NCBI GenBank assembly: GCA_003612335.1
Contig: RAYO01000013.1
Location: forward strand, 1 to 64,000
DNA from: a bacterium 1xD42-67
Lineage (GTDB): Bacteria > Bacillota > Clostridia > Oscillospirales > Oscillospiraceae
Direction: 5' to 3'
DNA: 64,000 nucleotides
In this document: positions 49,777 through 59,900 of the stretch, piece by piece
How the letters are laid out: each line of letters starts with the position of its first letter
Numbering within the stretch: the first letter of the stretch is position 1
Notes under the pieces: generated by a model
The model's database searches: none
The model's input: only the letters and a program-made list of their open reading frames with translations
Told to the model about the DNA's origin: nothing
Translations under genes and position numbers: made by a program

Positions 49777-50715
49777 ATGACACCGATCTTGACTGCAGAG
49801 AGCCTGTCCGTCTCCTTCACCCGATACGGCCGGGGCCTGTCCCGGGTGGAACTGCCCGGGATCCGGGACCTGTCCCTCACGGCGGACCCGGGCCAGGTGA
49901 CGGCAGTGGTGGGCTCCAGCGGCTCCGGGAAGAGCCTGCTGGCCCATGCGGTGCTGGGCATCCTCCCCCGGAACAGCCGGATGGAGGGGACCCTCCTCTA
50001 CGACGGCGCTCCCCTCAGCCCCCGGCGGGCCGCAGCCCTCCGGGGCCGGGAGATCGTCCTGGTCCCTCAGGGGGCCGGCTGTCTGGACCCCATGATGCAG
50101 GTGGGCCCCCAGATCCGCCGGGGGCGGCGGGGCCCAGAGGTCAGGACCCAGTGCCGGCAGGCCCTGGAGCGCTACGGTCTGGGGCCCGAGACGGAAACGC
50201 TCTACCCCTTCCAGCTCTCCGGCGGGATGGCCCGGCGGGTCCTCATCGCCTCCGCTGTGATGGAGGGGCCCCGGCTGGTGGTGGCCGATGAGCCCACTCC
50301 CGGACTGGATGCCCGGGCCGCCGGGCGGCTCCTGAGCCACTTCCGGGAGCTGGCGGACCAGGGGGCGGGAGTGCTCTTCATCACCCACGACCTGGAGCTG
50401 GCCCTCACGGTGGCCCACAAGGTGGTGGTCCTCTACGCCGGCCAGACAGTGGAGGAGGTCCCTGCAGAGGGCTTCCGCACCGAAAAGGGCCTGGCCCATC
50501 CCTACAGCCAGGCCCTGTGGCGGGCCATGCCCCGGAACGGCTTCCAGGTCCTCCCCGGCCTCCAGCCTGAGGGGCTGGACCTGCCCGAGGGCTGCGCCTT
50601 CGCCCCCCGCTGCCCTGGCCGCCGGCCGGAGTGCGGGAGGGGCCAGATCCCTTACATCGAGACAGACGGAGGCCGGGCGCGGTGCCTCTTCCCTGGGGAG
50701 GTGTCGGTCTCATGA
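49777..50715 (+). CDS. nikD: nickel/peptide-type ABC ATPase, NikD-like
   Basis: The 312-aa protein has Walker A VVGSSGSGKSLLAHAVLG (about 46-60), Q-loop VLVPQGAG, signature LSGGMARRVLIAS (about 148-160) and Walker B LVVADEPTPGLD. The C-terminal oligopeptide/nickel extension carries three spaced Cys (GCAFAPRCPGRRPECG), the oligo_HPY region. It hydrolyses ATP for import together with the NikE-like protein. It overlaps that gene by 4 bp. Confidence 0.9.
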   Translation: MTPILTAESLSVSFTRYGRGLSRVELPGIRDLSLTADPGQVTAVVGSSGSGKSLLAHAVLGILPRNSRMEGTLLYDGAPLSPRRAAALRGREIVLVPQGAGCLDPMMQVGPQIRRGRRGPEVRTQCRQALERYGLGPETETLYPFQLSGGMARRVLIASAVMEGPRLVVADEPTPGLDARAAGRLLSHFRELADQGAGVLFITHDLELALTVAHKVVVLYAGQTVEEVPAEGFRTEKGLAHPYSQALWRAMPRNGFQVLPGLQPEGLDLPEGCAFAPRCPGRRPECGRGQIPYIETDGGRARCLFPGEVSVS

Positions 50716-51329
50716 TCCTGGAGGCCAGAGATCTCACCTTCCGTTACCCCCGCCGGGGGAGCCCTCCGATCTTGGAGGGCGCGGGCTTTTCCCTGCGCTC
50801 CGGAGAGCGGCTGGGGCTGTCCGCTCCCAGCGGCCTGGGCAAGACGACGTTATGTAAACTTCTGGCGGGGCTCGAGGCGCCGGAACGAGGTCAGATCCTC
50901 CTGGACGGCATCCCCCTGTCCCGATACCGGGGCTTCTGCCCGGTGCAGCTGCTGTGGCAACACCCGGATGCGGCGGTGGATCCCCTCCTCCGGCTGAGGG
51001 CCACTCTGGAGGAGGCCGGTCCGGTGGACCCGGCGGTCCTGGAGGGGCTGGGGATCCGGGAGAGCTGGCTGGAGCGGTATCCGGCGGAACTGTCCGGCGG
51101 GGAACTCCAGCGGATCTGCATCGCCCGGGCCCTGAGGCCTGGCCTGCGCTTCCTGCTGTGCGACGAGATCTCCGCCATGCTGGACCTGATCGGTCAGGCC
51201 CAGATCTGGCAGTTCCTCCTGGACCAGGCCCAGGCGCGGGGTCTGGGCCTGCTGGTGGTCAGCCACGACGACGCTCTGTTGGAGCAGGTATGCGGCCGGG
51301 CGATCGGCTGGGATGCGCTCATGTCATGA
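50712..51329 (+). CDS. nikE: nickel/peptide-type ABC ATPase, NikE-like, short
   Basis: The 205-aa protein is a minimal ABC ATPase: Walker A LSAPSGLGKTTLCKLLAGL (about 34-52), signature LSGGELQRICIARAL, Walker B RFLLCDEISAMLD and H-loop VVSHDD. The first Gly of the usual GxxGxGKT is Ala here (APSGLGKT). There is no oligo_HPY tail. Heterodimers with one shorter or degenerate ATPase are common in this transporter class. It is the last gene of the operon, and a terminator follows after 3 bp. Confidence 0.88.
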   Translation: MILEARDLTFRYPRRGSPPILEGAGFSLRSGERLGLSAPSGLGKTTLCKLLAGLEAPERGQILLDGIPLSRYRGFCPVQLLWQHPDAAVDPLLRLRATLEEAGPVDPAVLEGLGIRESWLERYPAELSGGELQRICIARALRPGLRFLLCDEISAMLDLIGQAQIWQFLLDQAQARGLGLLVVSHDDALLEQVCGRAIGWDALMS

Positions 51330-51332
51330 AAA

Positions 51333-51363
51333 AAGATCCGGTCTGTAAAAGACCGGATCTTCC
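51333..51363. terminator. bidirectional terminator between nikE and dnaJ
   Basis: AAGATCCGGTC pairs exactly with GACCGGATCTT around 7 nt. A-rich and T-rich flanks on the two sides allow it to end both converging operons. It begins 3 bp after nikE and ends next to the dnaJ stop. Confidence 0.88.
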
Positions 51364-52518
51364 TTATTTTTTCTTTTTCTTTTTCTCGAAGAATCCCTTG
51401 AATCCCCCCTCCGGGACCTTCTCCCCCATGGCAGCGCCGAAGGCGTTGAGAGCCTCCTTCTGCTCCGCGCTGAGGGAGGTGGGGACCTGTATCTTGACAG
51501 TGACATACTGATCCCCCCGCCGCTGGCCCCGGCTGTTCAGATCGGGGATGCCCTTGCCCCGCAGGCGGAAGGTAGTGCCCGTCTGGGTCCCGGCGGGGAT
51601 GTCATACTTCACCTTGCCGTCGATGGTGGGGATCTCCAGCTCCGCCCCCATGGCCGCCTGATAGAAGCTGATGGGGTGCTCATAGAGGACGGTGATCCCG
51701 TCACGCTTGAACTGGGGATGGGGCTTCACCTTCACCCGCACCAGCAGGTCGCCGGAGGGGCCGCCGTTGGTCCCGGCGTTGCCCTGGCCCCGGAGGGAGA
51801 CGGCCTGGCCCTCGTTGATGCCCGCGGGGATGGTGACCGAGATCCGCTTCTTCCTGCGCTCGTTCCCTGTGCCACTGCACTTTTTGCAGGGACTGTGGAT
51901 CAGCCTGCCCGTCCCCCGGCACTTGGAGCAGGTGGTAGTGGTGGAGAAGGCGAAGCCGCCTGCCCCCCGCTGGATCCTCACCTGTCCGGTCCCCCGGCAG
52001 TCGGGGCAGGTCTCCGCAGTGGTGCCAGGCGCGCAGCCGGAGCCCTTACACTCCTCACAGACCTCGGTCCGGTTCAGATCGATCTCCTTGGTACAGCCGA
52101 AGGCCGCCTCGTCGAAGGTGAGGGTCAGGTCCACCCGCAGGGTCTCCCCCTTCTGTGGGCCGTTCCTGCGGCCTCCGCCGCCGAATCCGCCCCCGAACCC
52201 TCCGCCGAAGAAGGAACCGAAGATATCGCCCAGGTCGATGTCCCCCATATCGAAACCGAACCCGCCGCCTCCGCCGCCGTAGCTGGGGTCCACCCCGGCA
52301 AAGCCGAACTGATCGTAGCGGGCCTTCTTCTCCGGGTCGGAGAGGATGCCATAGGCCTCGTTGATCTCCTTGAACTTGGCCTCAGCGTCCTTGTCCCCGG
52401 GATTCACATCCGGGTGGTACTTTTTGGCCAGCTTTCGGTAGGCTTTTTTCAGCTCCTCCTCGCCGGCCCCCTTGGACAGGCCCAGGACTTCGTAATAATC
52501 ACGTTTTTGTTCCGCCAT
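51364..52518 (-). CDS. dnaJ: chaperone protein DnaJ
   Basis: The 384-aa protein has a J domain with the HPD motif ([18 protein letters not shown], about 27-44), a Gly/Phe-rich linker and four zinc-binding repeats ([32 protein letters not shown], about 140-210). The C-terminal substrate domains end in a Lys tail. It stimulates DnaK ATP hydrolysis and delivers unfolded clients. I prefer ATG 52518, which gives the standard [14 protein letters not shown] start, but no clear Shine-Dalgarno precedes it; TTG 52533 is an alternative. It is separated from dnaK by an unusual 296-bp structured spacer. Confidence 0.95.
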   Translation of the reverse strand: MAEQKRDYYEVLGLSKGAGEEELKKAYRKLAKKYHPDVNPGDKDAEAKFKEINEAYGILSDPEKKARYDQFGFAGVDPSYGGGGGGFGFDMGDIDLGDIFGSFFGGGFGGGFGGGGRRNGPQKGETLRVDLTLTFDEAAFGCTKEIDLNRTEVCEECKGSGCAPGTTAETCPDCRGTGQVRIQRGAGGFAFSTTTTCSKCRGTGRLIHSPCKKCSGTGNERRKKRISVTIPAGINEGQAVSLRGQGNAGTNGGPSGDLLVRVKVKPHPQFKRDGITVLYEHPISFYQAAMGAELEIPTIDGKVKYDIPAGTQTGTTFRLRGKGIPDLNSRGQRRGDQYVTVKIQVPTSLSAEQKEALNAFGAAMGEKVPEGGFKGFFEKKKKKK

Positions 52519-52528
52519 ATGTCGTCGT

Positions 52529-52814
52529 CGCAAAGTCCGCTTAGCTCCGGTTCCCGCTTTGCGGAAACCTACGCACGCTTCCTTGCTCCTCCTCTCCGAC
52601 CCGAACCCGCTGCGCTGGGCTTCGGGTCGGGTATTTTAAACATGGAAGGCGAGCGGGACGGATAAGATCCCGCTCTACCTCCTGTCACGCTGCGCCTGTT
52701 CGCGACGCACGGCTTCCCTCCGACTTGGGACACAAACATCCGAGCCTGCGGCCCTCCTTGGTTTGTATCCCTCGCTCCGGTCCATCCGTGCTGCTCACGA
52801 CGGCTCCGCGCTTC
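52529..52814 (-). ncRNA. structured spacer between dnaK and dnaJ (candidate RNA)
   Basis: In this stretch I see no credible protein frame but four inverted repeats: CGCAAAG/CTTTGCG (52529-52563), GACCCGAA/TTCGGGTC (52598-52628), GAGCGGGA/TCCCGCTC (52651-52675) and GGGACACAAAC/GTTTGTATCCC (52727-52771). Read with the operon, the transcript would form four successive hairpins. It may lower dnaJ relative to dnaK, act as a processed RNA, or be a dispersed repeat inserted in the operon. No T-run follows any stem. Confidence 0.4.
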
Positions 52815-54656
<1,842 letters not shown>

Positions 54657-54700
54657 GATGTTTTCCTCCTAAATATATGAAAGATTGGTGTTAACAGATC

Positions 54701-54805
54701 TTATCGCAGGAGCATCGCTCCCACAGAGAACAGCGCGGACAGCCAGACCAGCAGGCCTGCGCTGAGCATCAGCGTGAATGCCACGTTCTTGCGGGGCTCA
54801 CACAT
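54701..54805 (-). CDS. 34-aa single-pass membrane microprotein
   Basis: Between grpE and dnaK on the same strand, ATG 54805 opens a 34-residue frame: MCEPRKNVAFTLMLSAGLLV followed by WLSALFSVGAMLLR. An AGGAGGT site lies 9 nt upstream, the best Shine-Dalgarno in the operon. The basic start (PRK) followed by about 24 hydrophobic residues predicts one membrane helix with the N-terminus inside. I know no named family. Its position, 45 bp before dnaK and 48 bp after grpE, puts it under heat-shock control. The strong start signal, rather than length, is why I call it a gene; conservation in relatives would decide. Confidence 0.6.
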   Translation of the reverse strand: MCEPRKNVAFTLMLSAGLLVWLSALFSVGAMLLR

Positions 54806-54853
54806 GTCGGTCTGACCTCCTCTTATCAACAGTTGCTCATATTTCAAGTCCGC

Positions 54854-55426
54854 TCAATTCGCAACCTGTACCATAGCGAACCGGATGACCTTATCCCCCA
54901 GCGTGAAGCCGGATCGGAAGACCTGGGCGATGGTATTCTCTCCCAAGCTCTCATCCTCGATGTGCATGACAGCGTTGTGGAGATTGGGGTCGAAGGTCTG
55001 GCCCAGGGCCGGGATCTCGGAGACGCCCAGCTTGGCGAAGATCTCCTTGAGCTGGTCCATCGTCATCTCCACCCCCTTTTTGAAGGCGGCGTCGGCGGTG
55101 TCCTGCTTCAGGGCCCGCTCCAGGTTGTCATAGACGGGGAGGAACGCCTGGACGGTATCCGCCTTGGCACTGGTCCAGAGGCCCTCCTTCTCCTTAGCGG
55201 TGCGCTTGCGGTAGTTGTCATATTCGGCGGCCAGGCGGAGGAACTGCTCCTTGGGGACCGTCAGCTCCTGGGCAGGGGCTCCGGCCTCCTCGGGGGCGGT
55301 CTCCGGCTCGGCGCCGGGGGCATCGGCCTGTACCTCATCCGTCCTGTCCTGTTCCTCCAGGATCTCGGGGCTCTCGGTCTCGGGGACCTCTGGGGCGGCG
55401 GCCGTCTTTTCTTTCTTCTTACTCAC
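54854..55426 (-). CDS. grpE: nucleotide exchange factor GrpE
   Basis: The 190-aa protein has an acidic disordered N-terminus (about 1-55), a long coiled coil (QELTVPKEQFLRLAAEYDNY then RKRTAKEKEGL) and a C-terminal beta domain with NLHNAVMHIEDESLGENTIA and GFTLGDKVIRFAMVQV. GrpE opens DnaK to release ADP. The start is GTG 55426, after GAAGGAGC. It lies 27 bp downstream of hrcA in the same operon. Confidence 0.96.
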   Translation of the reverse strand: MSKKKEKTAAAPEVPETESPEILEEQDRTDEVQADAPGAEPETAPEEAGAPAQELTVPKEQFLRLAAEYDNYRKRTAKEKEGLWTSAKADTVQAFLPVYDNLERALKQDTADAAFKKGVEMTMDQLKEIFAKLGVSEIPALGQTFDPNLHNAVMHIEDESLGENTIAQVFRSGFTLGDKVIRFAMVQVAN

Positions 55427-55453
55427 GACTCATGCTCCTTCACGGCTCATTAT

Positions 55454-56509
55454 TCATTCCTCAGAATCCTCTGGGGAGGGCAGTTCCTTCCCAAACATAC
55501 GGGTGAGGCTGTCGGCGAAATAGGACAGCCGGGCAGTGACCTTGGCGTAATCCATCCGGGTGGGGCCCACCACCCCGATCACGCCCCGCATATTGTCCCC
55601 GATATCGTAGCTGGCCATGACCACACTGGTATCCTTCAAGGCGTCATTCACGTTCTCCGGCCCGATGAGGATATCCATGCTCTTGCCCGGGTCCAGGGCC
55701 ACGGGGAGAGGGGTGCCCTCCCCCTCGTCGCTGAGGTAGGCCATCAAAGGCTTGGCCTTGTCCAGGCTGCGGTACTCGGGGTGTTCCAGCAGGTGGGTGA
55801 TCCCAGCGGTGCGGAACTTCTGCTGTCCCTGGCTCTCCAGGACCTCGATCGCGAACTCCACCACCAGGGCGATCAGCTGGAAGGCCCCCGGCGCGGTGCG
55901 CGTCTCCAGCTTGTCCAGGGCCTGGGCCATCTCCTCCCGGGACAGTCCGGTGAAGGAGCTGTTCAGCACGGCGGAGAGCATCTGGAGCTGGGGCTCGGAA
56001 AGCTGGCCGGACATGCGGATCAGCTTGTTCTTCACGATGCTGTTGTCCGTCATGACCACGGCGATGAAGGCGTCATCCTCCACCATCAGCAGGTCGAACC
56101 GCTTGACGGTGAGCCGCTCCTTGGCCGCCGCCATGGTGAAGACGGGGTAGTCACTGAGCTGGGAGAGCACCCTGCCTGCCCGGTCGATCACCCGGTCCAG
56201 CTCCTCCATCTTCAGGTCCAGGGCCTCGTTGATGCGCTGGGTCTCCTGGAGGGTGAGCTGCTGGCGGTCCATCAGCTCGTTGACATAGAGCCGGTAGCCA
56301 GCGGGAGAGGGGACGCGTCCGGCGGAGGTATGGGGCTGCTCCAGGTAGCCCTGCTCCGTAAGATCGGCCATCTCGTTGCGGATGGTGGCGGTGGACACAT
56401 CCAGCCCGGTCAGCTCAGACACCGCCTTGGAGCCCACCGGCTCCGCGGTGGTGATATAGCTCTCCACGATGGCGCGCAGGATGCGCTTTTTCCGGTCGGA
56501 TAGTGCCAT
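55454..56509 (-). CDS. hrcA: heat-inducible repressor HrcA
   Basis: The 351-aa protein has an N-terminal winged helix (DRKKRILRAIVESYITTAEP and VSTATIRNEMADLTEQGYLE) and the signature PHTSAGRVPSPAGYRLYVNE (about 65-84). The C-terminal GAF-like dimer domain ends near GVIGVVGPTRMDYAKVTARL. HrcA binds CIRCE and is kept active by chaperonin. I chose ATG 56509; the longer frame reads into the CIRCE region. As first gene of hrcA-grpE-dnaK-dnaJ it represses its own operon. Confidence 0.96.
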   Translation of the reverse strand: MALSDRKKRILRAIVESYITTAEPVGSKAVSELTGLDVSTATIRNEMADLTEQGYLEQPHTSAGRVPSPAGYRLYVNELMDRQQLTLQETQRINEALDLKMEELDRVIDRAGRVLSQLSDYPVFTMAAAKERLTVKRFDLLMVEDDAFIAVVMTDNSIVKNKLIRMSGQLSEPQLQMLSAVLNSSFTGLSREEMAQALDKLETRTAPGAFQLIALVVEFAIEVLESQGQQKFRTAGITHLLEHPEYRSLDKAKPLMAYLSDEGEGTPLPVALDPGKSMDILIGPENVNDALKDTSVVMASYDIGDNMRGVIGVVGPTRMDYAKVTARLSYFADSLTRMFGKELPSPEDSEE

Positions 56510-56538
56510 AAGGCCCGCCCCCTCCTGTCTCAAGAGAT

Positions 56539-56565
56539 CTAGCACTCACGTTCCTCAAGTGCTAA
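56539..56565. promoter_or_regulatory. CIRCE operator
   Basis: CTAGCACTC-N9-AAGTGCTAA differs by one base in each arm from the consensus TTAGCACTC-N9-GAGTGCTAA. It lies 30 bp upstream of hrcA and at the expected transcription start of the promoter at 56570-56598. HrcA bound here blocks the operon until heat or unfolding stress. Confidence 0.93.
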
Positions 56566-56569
56566 ATAT

Positions 56570-56598
56570 ACTGTACCACTCCCTCCTCAGATCGTCAA
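56570..56598 (-). promoter_or_regulatory. promoter of the hrcA-dnaK operon
   Basis: On the minus strand TTGACG (56598-56593) and TACAGT (56575-56570) are 17 bp apart, with CIRCE starting 5 bp further on. This arrangement is standard for class I heat-shock genes. Confidence 0.75.
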
Positions 56599-56745
56599 TA
56601 GCTACTTTATGAATTTATTATAAACAAAACCGCCCCGCCATTCCTTGCAGAGAGAGGGCGGCGGTGCTAAGACTGGACAGGGAAATATAGACTAGATCCT
56701 CTGTCTTTCAGATGATATTTTTTGCAGGAATTTTCGGATGAAAAG

Positions 56746-56774
56746 TTTACAAACGCCGGGAAAAGTGATACACT
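56746..56774 (+). promoter_or_regulatory. PFOR promoter
   Basis: TTTACA (56746-56751) and TACACT (56769-56774) are separated by 17 bp. The leader would be about 170 nt. Confidence 0.6.
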
Positions 56775-56824
56775 ACATCCGTATGGAGACCCAAGGCCCC
56801 CTGCCGCCTGCCGGGAGGGGCCCG

Positions 56825-56896
56825 AGCCTGTCCCGATATAACCATCCGCTTATATGATGTATAACCATTTTCACCATGGTCAGATGGGGACAGGCT
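56825..56896 (+). promoter_or_regulatory. structured PFOR leader
   Basis: AGCCTGTCCC (56825-56834) pairs exactly with GGGACAGGCT (56887-56896) across 52 nt. Inside it ACCAT and ATGGT can form a smaller hairpin around 56866-56880. The structure ends about 58 nt before the start codon and could influence mRNA stability or translation of this very abundant enzyme. Confidence 0.4.
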
Positions 56897-56953
56897 TGTA
56901 AAATAGAGCAGGGAGACCCCCATGCAAAATTAGGAAGAAAGTAGGGAACCTCT

Positions 56954-59900
56954 ATGGCAAGAAAATTCAAAACCATGGACGGCAACAATGCTGCGGCATA
57001 TGTCAGCTACGCCTTCACAGAAGTGGCCGGCATCTACCCCATCACCCCGTCCAGCCCCATGGCCGACTATGTGGACCAGTGGGCCGCCCAAGGCCAGAAG
57101 AACATCTTCGGCGATACTGTGAAGGTCATCGAGATGCAGTCCGAGGCCGGCGCCGCCGGCTCCGTCCACGGCTCTCTCAACGCCGGCGCCCTGACCACCA
57201 CCTACACCGCCTCCCAGGGCCTTCTGCTGATGATCCCCAATATGTATAAGATCGCCGGCGAGCTGCTGCCCGGCGTGTTCCACGTCTCCGCCCGCACCGT
57301 GGCCGCCCAGTCGCTGAACATCTTTGGCGACCACTCCGACGTGATGGCCTGCCGCCAGACCGGCTTCGCCATGCTGGCCGAGGGCAACGTGCAGGAGGTC
57401 ATGGACCTGGCCCCCGTGGCCCATCTGGCCGCCATCAAGGGCCGCGTTCCCTTCATCAACTTCTTCGACGGCTTCCGCACCTCTCACGAGATCCAGAAGG
57501 TGGCCATCTGGGACTACAAGGATCTGGCCGAGATGGTGGACATGGACGCTGTGGCCGCTTTCCGGGCCCGGGCGCTGAACCCCGAGCACCCCACCATGCG
57601 CGGCTCCCATGAGAACGGCGACATCTTCTTCCAGCACCGCGAGGCCGCCAACAAGTACTACGACGCCCTGCCCGAGATCGTCGAGGAGTATATGGGCAAG
57701 ATCAACGCCAAGCTGGGCACCGACTACCAGCTGTTCAACTACTACGGCGCTCCCGACGCCGACCGGGTCATCATCTGCATGGGCTCCTTCTGCGACGTGG
57801 CCGAGGAGGTCATCGACTATATGAACGCCCATGGCGAGAAGGTGGGCATGGTCAAGGTCCGCCTGTACCGCCCCTTCCGGGCCGACAAGCTGATCGCCGC
57901 CATCCCCGCCACCGCCAAGAAGATCGCCGTCCTGGACCGGACCAAGGAGCCCGGCGCTCTGGGCGATCCTCTGTATATGGACGTGGTGACCGCTCTGGCC
58001 GGCGCCGGCATCACCGACAAGGTGGTCGTGGGCGGCCGCTATGGCCTGGGCTCCAAGGACACCCCGCCCCGCTCCGTCTTCGCCGTGTATGAGAACCTGG
58101 CCCAGGCTCAGCCCAAGGACCACTTCACCATCGGCATCGTGGACGACCTCACCAACACCTCCCTGTCCGAGAAGGCGGCTCCCAACACCGCCGCCGAGGG
58201 CACCATCGAGGTCAAGTTCTGGGGCCTGGGCGGCGACGGCACCGTGGGCGCCAACAAGAACTCCATCAAGATCATCGGCGACCACACCGACAAGTACGTC
58301 CAGGCTTACTTCCAGTACGACTCCAAGAAGACCGGCGGCGTGACGGTGAGCCACCTGCGCTTCGGCGACCAGCCCATCCGCGCCCCCTACTATATCAATA
58401 AGGCCGACTTCGTGGCCTGCCACGTGCCCGCCTATATCGTCAAGGGCTTCCCCATGGTCCGGGACGTGAAGCCGGGCGGCACCTTCCTGATCAACTGCCA
58501 GTGGACCGCCGAGGAGCTGGATAAGCACATGCCCGCCGTGGCCAAGCGGTATATCGCTGAGAACGACATCCAGGTCTACCTGATCAACGCCATCGACCTG
58601 GCCCAGGAGATCGGCATGGGCAAGCGCACCAACACCATCCTCCAGTCCGCCTTCTTCAAGCTGGCCAAGGTGATGCCCGAGGCCGAGGCCATCCAGTATA
58701 TGAAGGACGCCGCCACCCACTCCTACCTGAAGAAGGGCCAGGACATCGTGGACATGAACCACAAGGCCATCGACGCCGGCGCCACCGCCTTCAAGAAGTT
58801 CGATGTGCCCGCCTCCTGGAAGGACGCCCAGGACGCCCCTGTGGAGAACAAGCACACCGGCCCTGTCAAGCTGGTGGATCTGGTGAACAACGTCCTCGAC
58901 CCCGTGGACCGGATGGACGGCGACAGCCTGCCTGTCTCCGCTTTCGAGCCCTACGCCGACGGCACCTTCGAGCTGGGCGCCGCCGCCTATGAGAAGCGGG
59001 GCGTGGCCGTTGCCGTCCCCACCTGGGACTCCGGCAAGTGCATCCAGTGCAACCAGTGCTCCTACGTCTGCCCCCACGCCACCATCCGTCCCTTCGCCCT
59101 CACTGAGGAGGAGGCGGCGAACGCCCCCGAGTCCGCCAAGATCGTGGACGTGAAGGCCGGCAAGGGCAAGGGCCAGTATAAGTTCTCCATCGCCGTCAGC
59201 CCCCTGGACTGCATGGGCTGCTCCGTGTGCGTGAAGACCTGCCCGGTGGACGCCCTGGCCATGGTGCCCCAGGAGCAGGAGGCCGCCCAGCAGGACGTAT
59301 TCAACTATATGGTGGCCAACGTCTCTGTCAAGGAGGAGATGGCCGACCTGTCCGTCAAGGGCTCCCAGTTCAAGAAGCCTCTGCTGGAGTTCTCCGGCTC
59401 CTGCGCCGGCTGCGCCGAGACCGCCTATGCCCGCCTGATCACCCAGCTCTTCGGCGACCGGATGTATATCTCCAACGCCACCGGCTGCTCCTCCATCTGG
59501 GGCGGTCCCGCCGCGACCTCTCCCTACGCCACCACCCCCGAGGGCAAGGGTCCCGCCTGGGCCAACTCCCTGTTCGAGGACAACGCTGAGCACGGCCTGG
59601 GCATGTATCTGGGCCAGAAGGCCATCCGCGAGCGCCTGAAGGCCAAGACCGAGGCCCTCATCGCTGTGGAGCACACCTATCAGCCCCTGAAGGATGCCGC
59701 TCAGAAGTGGCTGGACACCATGGAGGACGGCAAGGCCAACGCCGAGGCCACCAAGGAGTACGTCAAGCTGCTGGAAGAGAGCATCATGCCGGTGGACGCC
59801 TGCATCGCCTTCGTCTCCAGCCCCGAGGCCGACAAGGTCTTTGGCGACAAAAAGGGCGAGATGCTGGCCCACGCCCAGGAGCTGAAGGCCTCCGGCGCCA

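Larger units (their letters stand above)
56599..56953. other. intergenic region with the PFOR promoter and leader
   Basis: This 355-bp space between the divergent heat-shock and PFOR transcripts contains the PFOR promoter and an extended leader with a long-range stem (listed separately). I see no gene in it. Confidence 0.5.
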
